NCBI RefSeq assembly: GCF_001426685.1
Contig: NZ_LMFB01000044.1
Coordinates: 19,226 to 83,225, forward strand
From: Rhizobium sp. Root483D2
GTDB taxonomy: Bacteria > Pseudomonadota > Alphaproteobacteria > Rhizobiales > Rhizobiaceae
Direction: 5' to 3'
DNA length: 64,000 nucleotides
The notes beneath the pieces are model-generated. The model was not told the origin of the DNA. It was given only the letters and a program-made list of their open reading frames with translations, and did not search any database. The translations under genes and the position numbers were made by a program. Of this stretch, positions 61,483 to 64,000 are shown in pieces (the stretch's first letter is position 1; every line of letters begins with the position of its first letter).

Positions 61483-62085
61483 TTTCGCCTTTTCATCCCC
61501 CGGCAGAACATAATCCGTTCCTTCCCAGGGCGACATGAAGTCGAAATTGCGGAATTCCTGTTTCAGTTCGACGGGCTCATAGACGACGCGTTTGACTTCG
61601 TCATTGTAGCGAACCTCGACGAAACCGGTTGTCGGGAAGTCCTTGCGCAGCGGATAGCCTTCGAAACCATAGTCGGTCAGGATGCGGCGCAGGTCCGGAT
61701 GGCCGGTGAAGAGGATGCCGTACATGTCGTAGGCTTCCCGCTCGAACCAGTCGGCGCCGGGATAGACGGCGCAGGCCGACGGCACGGGCTGGTCTTCGCC
61801 GGTTGCGACCTTGACGCGGATGCGCAGGTTCTGCTTCGGCGACAGCATGTGATAGACGACGTCGAAACGCTCGGGACGCTGCGGCCAGTCGACGCCGCAA
61901 ATATCCGTAAAGTTGATGAAGCCGCAGCGGGCGTCATCGCGCAGGAACGTCAGGAGCGCAATCAGATTGTCCGCTGTCGATGTCAGCGTCAGCTCGCCAT
62001 AGCTGATCACGGCATCCGAAATCAGCGCGCCGCGCGTTTCGCGGATATAGGTCGCAAGTCCGTTCAGGGCTTCACTCATGTTCAA
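61477..62085 (-). CDS. nuoC: NADH:quinone oxidoreductase subunit C
   Basis: NuoC (202 residues) is part of the peripheral arm. Motifs: [40 protein letters not shown] near residue 108 (the family signature), and [20 protein letters not shown]. It ends [14 protein letters not shown]. Its stop codon lies inside the heptad repeat of the cassette. nuoC and nuoD are separate genes here. It lies 11 bases after nuoB. Confidence 0.97.
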   Translation of the reverse strand: MNMSEALNGLATYIRETRGALISDAVISYGELTLTSTADNLIALLTFLRDDARCGFINFTDICGVDWPQRPERFDVVYHMLSPKQNLRIRVKVATGEDQPVPSACAVYPGADWFEREAYDMYGILFTGHPDLRRILTDYGFEGYPLRKDFPTTGFVEVRYNDEVKRVVYEPVELKQEFRNFDFMSPWEGTDYVLPGDEKAKQ

Positions 62086-62096
62086 GTCCCCTGCCC

Positions 62097-62675
62097 TTAC
62101 CGTTCGATCGTGCCTGTGCGGCGGATCTTCTTCTGCAGCAGGAGCACACCGTAGAGGAGCGCTTCTGCCGTGGGAGGACAGCCCGGCACATAGATATCAA
62201 CCGGCACGACGCGGTCACAGCCGCGCACCACCGAATAGGAATAGTGATAGTAGCCGCCGCCATTGGCGCAGGAGCCCATCGAGATGACGTAGCGCGGCTC
62301 GGGCATCTGGTCATAGACCTTGCGCAGAGCCGGAGCCATCTTGTTGGTCAGCGTGCCGGCGACGATCATCACGTCGGACTGGCGCGGTGAGGCGCGCGGT
62401 GCAAAGCCGAAACGCTCGGCGTCGTAACGCGGCATCGACATCTGCATCATTTCCACGGCGCAGCAGGCGAGACCAAAGGTCATCCACATCAGCGAGCCGG
62501 TGCGGGCCCAGTTGATCAGCTCGTCGGTCGAGGTGACCAGAAAACCCTTGTCGGCGAGCTCATTGTTGATCTCGCCGAAATATTTGTCATTGCTGCCGAT
62601 CAGCTGGCCGGTTGCGGGATCTACGATCCCCTTCGGCTTTGGCGCGACGAGCGTCGTGCTGGATGTCAGTTCCAT
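62097..62675 (-). CDS. nuoB: NADH:quinone oxidoreductase subunit B
   Basis: NuoB (192 residues) carries cluster N2, the electron donor to quinone. Its cysteines are in [20 protein letters not shown] near residue 60, [20 protein letters not shown] near residue 127, and [14 protein letters not shown] near residue 155. The ATG at 62675 overlaps the last 10 bases of nuoA. Confidence 0.98.
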   Translation of the reverse strand: MELTSSTTLVAPKPKGIVDPATGQLIGSNDKYFGEINNELADKGFLVTSTDELINWARTGSLMWMTFGLACCAVEMMQMSMPRYDAERFGFAPRASPRQSDVMIVAGTLTNKMAPALRKVYDQMPEPRYVISMGSCANGGGYYHYSYSVVRGCDRVVPVDIYVPGCPPTAEALLYGVLLLQKKIRRTGTIER

Positions 62676-63031
62676 TCCAGCGCTCCCTTCTTCCATTCAT
62701 AGATAAAGCCGATTGTCAGCACGCCGAGGAACGACATCATCGAGAAGAAGCCGAACCAGCCCATATCCTTGAACGACACCGCCCAGGGAAACAGGAACGC
62801 CACTTCGAGGTCGAAGATGATGAAGAGAATCGACACGAGGTAGAATCGAATGTCGAATTTCATGCGGGCATCGTCGAATGCGTTGAAGCCGCACTCATAG
62901 GCCGAAAGCTTTTCATCGTCGGGCGCCTTGTAGGCGACGGCGAACGGCGCAATCAGCAGCGCCAGCCCGATAACCAGCGAAATGCCGATGAAAATCGCGA
63001 TCGGAATGTAGGAGCCGAGAAGGTCTGTCAT
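62666..63031 (-). CDS. nuoA: NADH:quinone oxidoreductase subunit A
   Basis: NuoA (121 residues) has three spans: [20 protein letters not shown], then [20 protein letters not shown] in the loop near residue 45, and [20 protein letters not shown] with the conserved acidic pair near residue 80. It starts the operon; the open frame continues to 63421 but the family begins at 63031. The promoter must lie in the 546 bases upstream. Confidence 0.97.
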   Translation of the reverse strand: MTDLLGSYIPIAIFIGISLVIGLALLIAPFAVAYKAPDDEKLSAYECGFNAFDDARMKFDIRFYLVSILFIIFDLEVAFLFPWAVSFKDMGWFGFFSMMSFLGVLTIGFIYEWKKGALEWN

Positions 63032-63577
63032 TGTATCCGTCCCTGCCTGCGAGGCGCGCTGGAGAAGCGCAAAACAAAGGCTCACAGGCCGAAAAATATG
63101 TTGCAACGCCAGAGTGGTTAGCGCAGCCAGCGCCGCTGTGCAAGCCTTCAGAACGGTTTTCACCCCCTCGTGTGGCGGGAATGAAGACACGCCAAAAGCT
63201 AGCATCTCCGGCAGGCAGGCGCAAATACCGTGGAATCCCGGCCGGGGCATGCAGGGCTGACCGGCAAACCCCTGTGCGGCAATGCCGGGGACATAAGGTC
63301 GCGCCTCGTCAAATCGATTGAAACCTGGACGCCAGATGCGCGCAAGACGGGGACGCGGGCGCACCCGGCCGGAAAACCCGAGCTGCAACAAGACTGCATG
63401 GCCCCTATCCGGCTTTTGCATGGGTGAGGCATCCCCACCCCGCTCCTTCCCGAATATTCAAACACGGGCAGCGTGACACCGAAGGCTCTCTTCCGCTTGA
63501 TTTGCAACCCTGAAGAACAATCACAACCTTCACGCAAGATTGGTTGTGTAATGTGTTTCTAATAGAGGGCATATTTC
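63032..63577. other. Gap upstream of nuoA
   Basis: These 546 bases separate the divergent nuoA and DUF982 genes and must hold the nuo promoter. It is G+C-rich in the middle and I see no protein gene; open frames there have low-complexity, unfamily-like sequences. For DUF982, AGAGGG near 63565 is a ribosome-binding site. No well-spaced -35/-10 pair could be called. Confidence 0.5.
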
Positions 63578-63841
63578 ATGGATAATATTGTTTGGCACGA
63601 GAGTGTTTTACTCGAGATGAACGATCGCCAAGACGTGATCACCATTTCCAGCTCGCTGGAGGCTGCCGATCTGCTTTTGAACGGATGGCCGAAGAAACGT
63701 GGCCCCAGCTACAAGCTGGCGGTGATGACCTGCCTCGATTCCTTCCGGGGCAAACAGCCGCCGGAACTCGCCCGCCAGGATCTGATCGCAGCGGCGATCG
63801 AGGCGCATATCTACGTCAAGACGCGCGCCATCCGCATTTGA
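63578..63841 (+). CDS. DUF982 protein
   Basis: This 87-residue protein has the rhizobial DUF982 pattern: VWHESVLLEMNDRQDVITIS, SSLEAADLLLNGWPKKRGPS, and YKLAVMTCLDSFRGKQPPELA. The family is small, often multicopy in rhizobia, and without known function. It faces away from nuoA and converges on tRNA-Asp. Confidence 0.88.
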   Translation: MDNIVWHESVLLEMNDRQDVITISSSLEAADLLLNGWPKKRGPSYKLAVMTCLDSFRGKQPPELARQDLIAAAIEAHIYVKTRAIRI

Positions 63842-63877
63842 CACGGGCGAGCGCGGCCGAGGAAAACGGCAAGAACC

Positions 63878-63928
63878 GGCTGGGACCTAAGGTCCTGCCG
63901 GCTTTCAAATCACACTTGCATTTGAAAT
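63878..63928. other. Two inverted repeats between DUF982 and tRNA-Asp
   Basis: CCGGCTGGGACC pairs imperfectly with GGTCCTGCCGG near 63878-63902, and TTTCAAAT (63903-63910) pairs with ATTTGAAA (63920-63927). They lie between convergent genes and may end one or both transcripts. No long T run follows either stem. Confidence 0.45.
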
Positions 63929-63940
63929 CTTAGCGGAAAA

Positions 63941-64000
63941 TGGCGCGAGTGACGGGGCTCGAACCCGCGACCTCCGGCGTGACAGGCCGGCACTCTAACC
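63941..64000 (-). tRNA. tRNA-Asp (GTC), 5' part beyond the window
   Basis: The reverse strand ends in CCA (63943-63941), preceded by an acceptor stem, the TTCGAGC T-loop, and an anticodon stem-loop with CCTGTCAC. The anticodon GTC at 63983-63981 reads aspartate codons. The acceptor 5' strand and D-arm continue past base 64000, so only 60 of about 77 bases are visible. Confidence 0.92.

Noticed and set aside
63199..63537. Reverse frame of 112 codons upstream of nuoA
   Set aside because: Cys/Pro/Arg-rich, no family, no start signal; treated as promoter region.

Overview
The window looks like a chromosomal segment of a Rhizobiaceae alphaproteobacterium (Rhizobium/Agrobacterium group). The reasons are the high G+C, the mix of DUF982, DUF1294, DUF1467, DUF2155 and DUF3572 genes, PleD/DivK cell-cycle regulators, an alphaproteobacterial LexA box (GTTC-N7-GTTC), a short ProS without the editing insertion, an NDUFA12 homologue, and Rhizobium-style intergenic palindromes. 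I assigned it from gene content and sequence style, not from a database search. I see no CRISPR array, insertion sequence, rRNA or prophage.

Layout. 1-8 kb: the 3' part of accC, then aat, a decayed acetyltransferase beside a palindromic repeat, DUF2155, the NDUFA12 homologue, an acetyltransferase, gatB, DUF1294, an Rrf2 regulator with an FAD oxidoreductase, and a YjhX-type toxin homologue. 8-15.5 kb: gatC-gatA with two acetyltransferase genes in one operon, UPF0173, ruvX, a pair of small membrane proteins, an AEC transporter and an AidB-like flavoprotein. 15.6-28 kb, mostly forward: pyrB-pyrC', plsY, dprA, topA-rnr, DUF983, a Nudix hydrolase, an MFS transporter and rpmG. 28-39 kb: an A+T-rich gap, pleD and divK, DUF3572, a HAD-like protein, SOS-controlled dinB, an L,D-transpeptidase, dnaE, a 28-residue SOS-controlled membrane peptide, and an exported protein.

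39-63 kb is one long reverse-strand block. Read in transcription order it is nuoA-B-C, a four-helix-bundle cassette, nuoD, a small exported protein, nuoE-F, a helix-hairpin-helix protein, nuoG-H-I-J-K-L-M-N, birA, rnj, mce, DUF1467, a candidate sRNA on the opposite strand, proS, and lolC-lolD. It encodes all 14 core subunits of NADH:quinone oxidoreductase plus three non-core genes. The window ends with a DUF982 gene and a partial tRNA-Asp.

The points most worth a second look are: (1) a 28-residue single-span membrane peptide upstream of dnaE, driven by a promoter with two overlapping LexA boxes, which looks like an SOS-induced division-inhibitor peptide (SidA-like in concept); (2) a four-helix-bundle (23S IVS-type) gene bounded by inverted heptad repeats and inserted between nuoC and nuoD; (3) a candidate sRNA with a strong terminator upstream of proS; (4) a related C-terminal domain shared by NuoE and an extra protein of the nuo operon; and (5) a dihydroorotase homologue next to pyrB that has lost its metal ligands.
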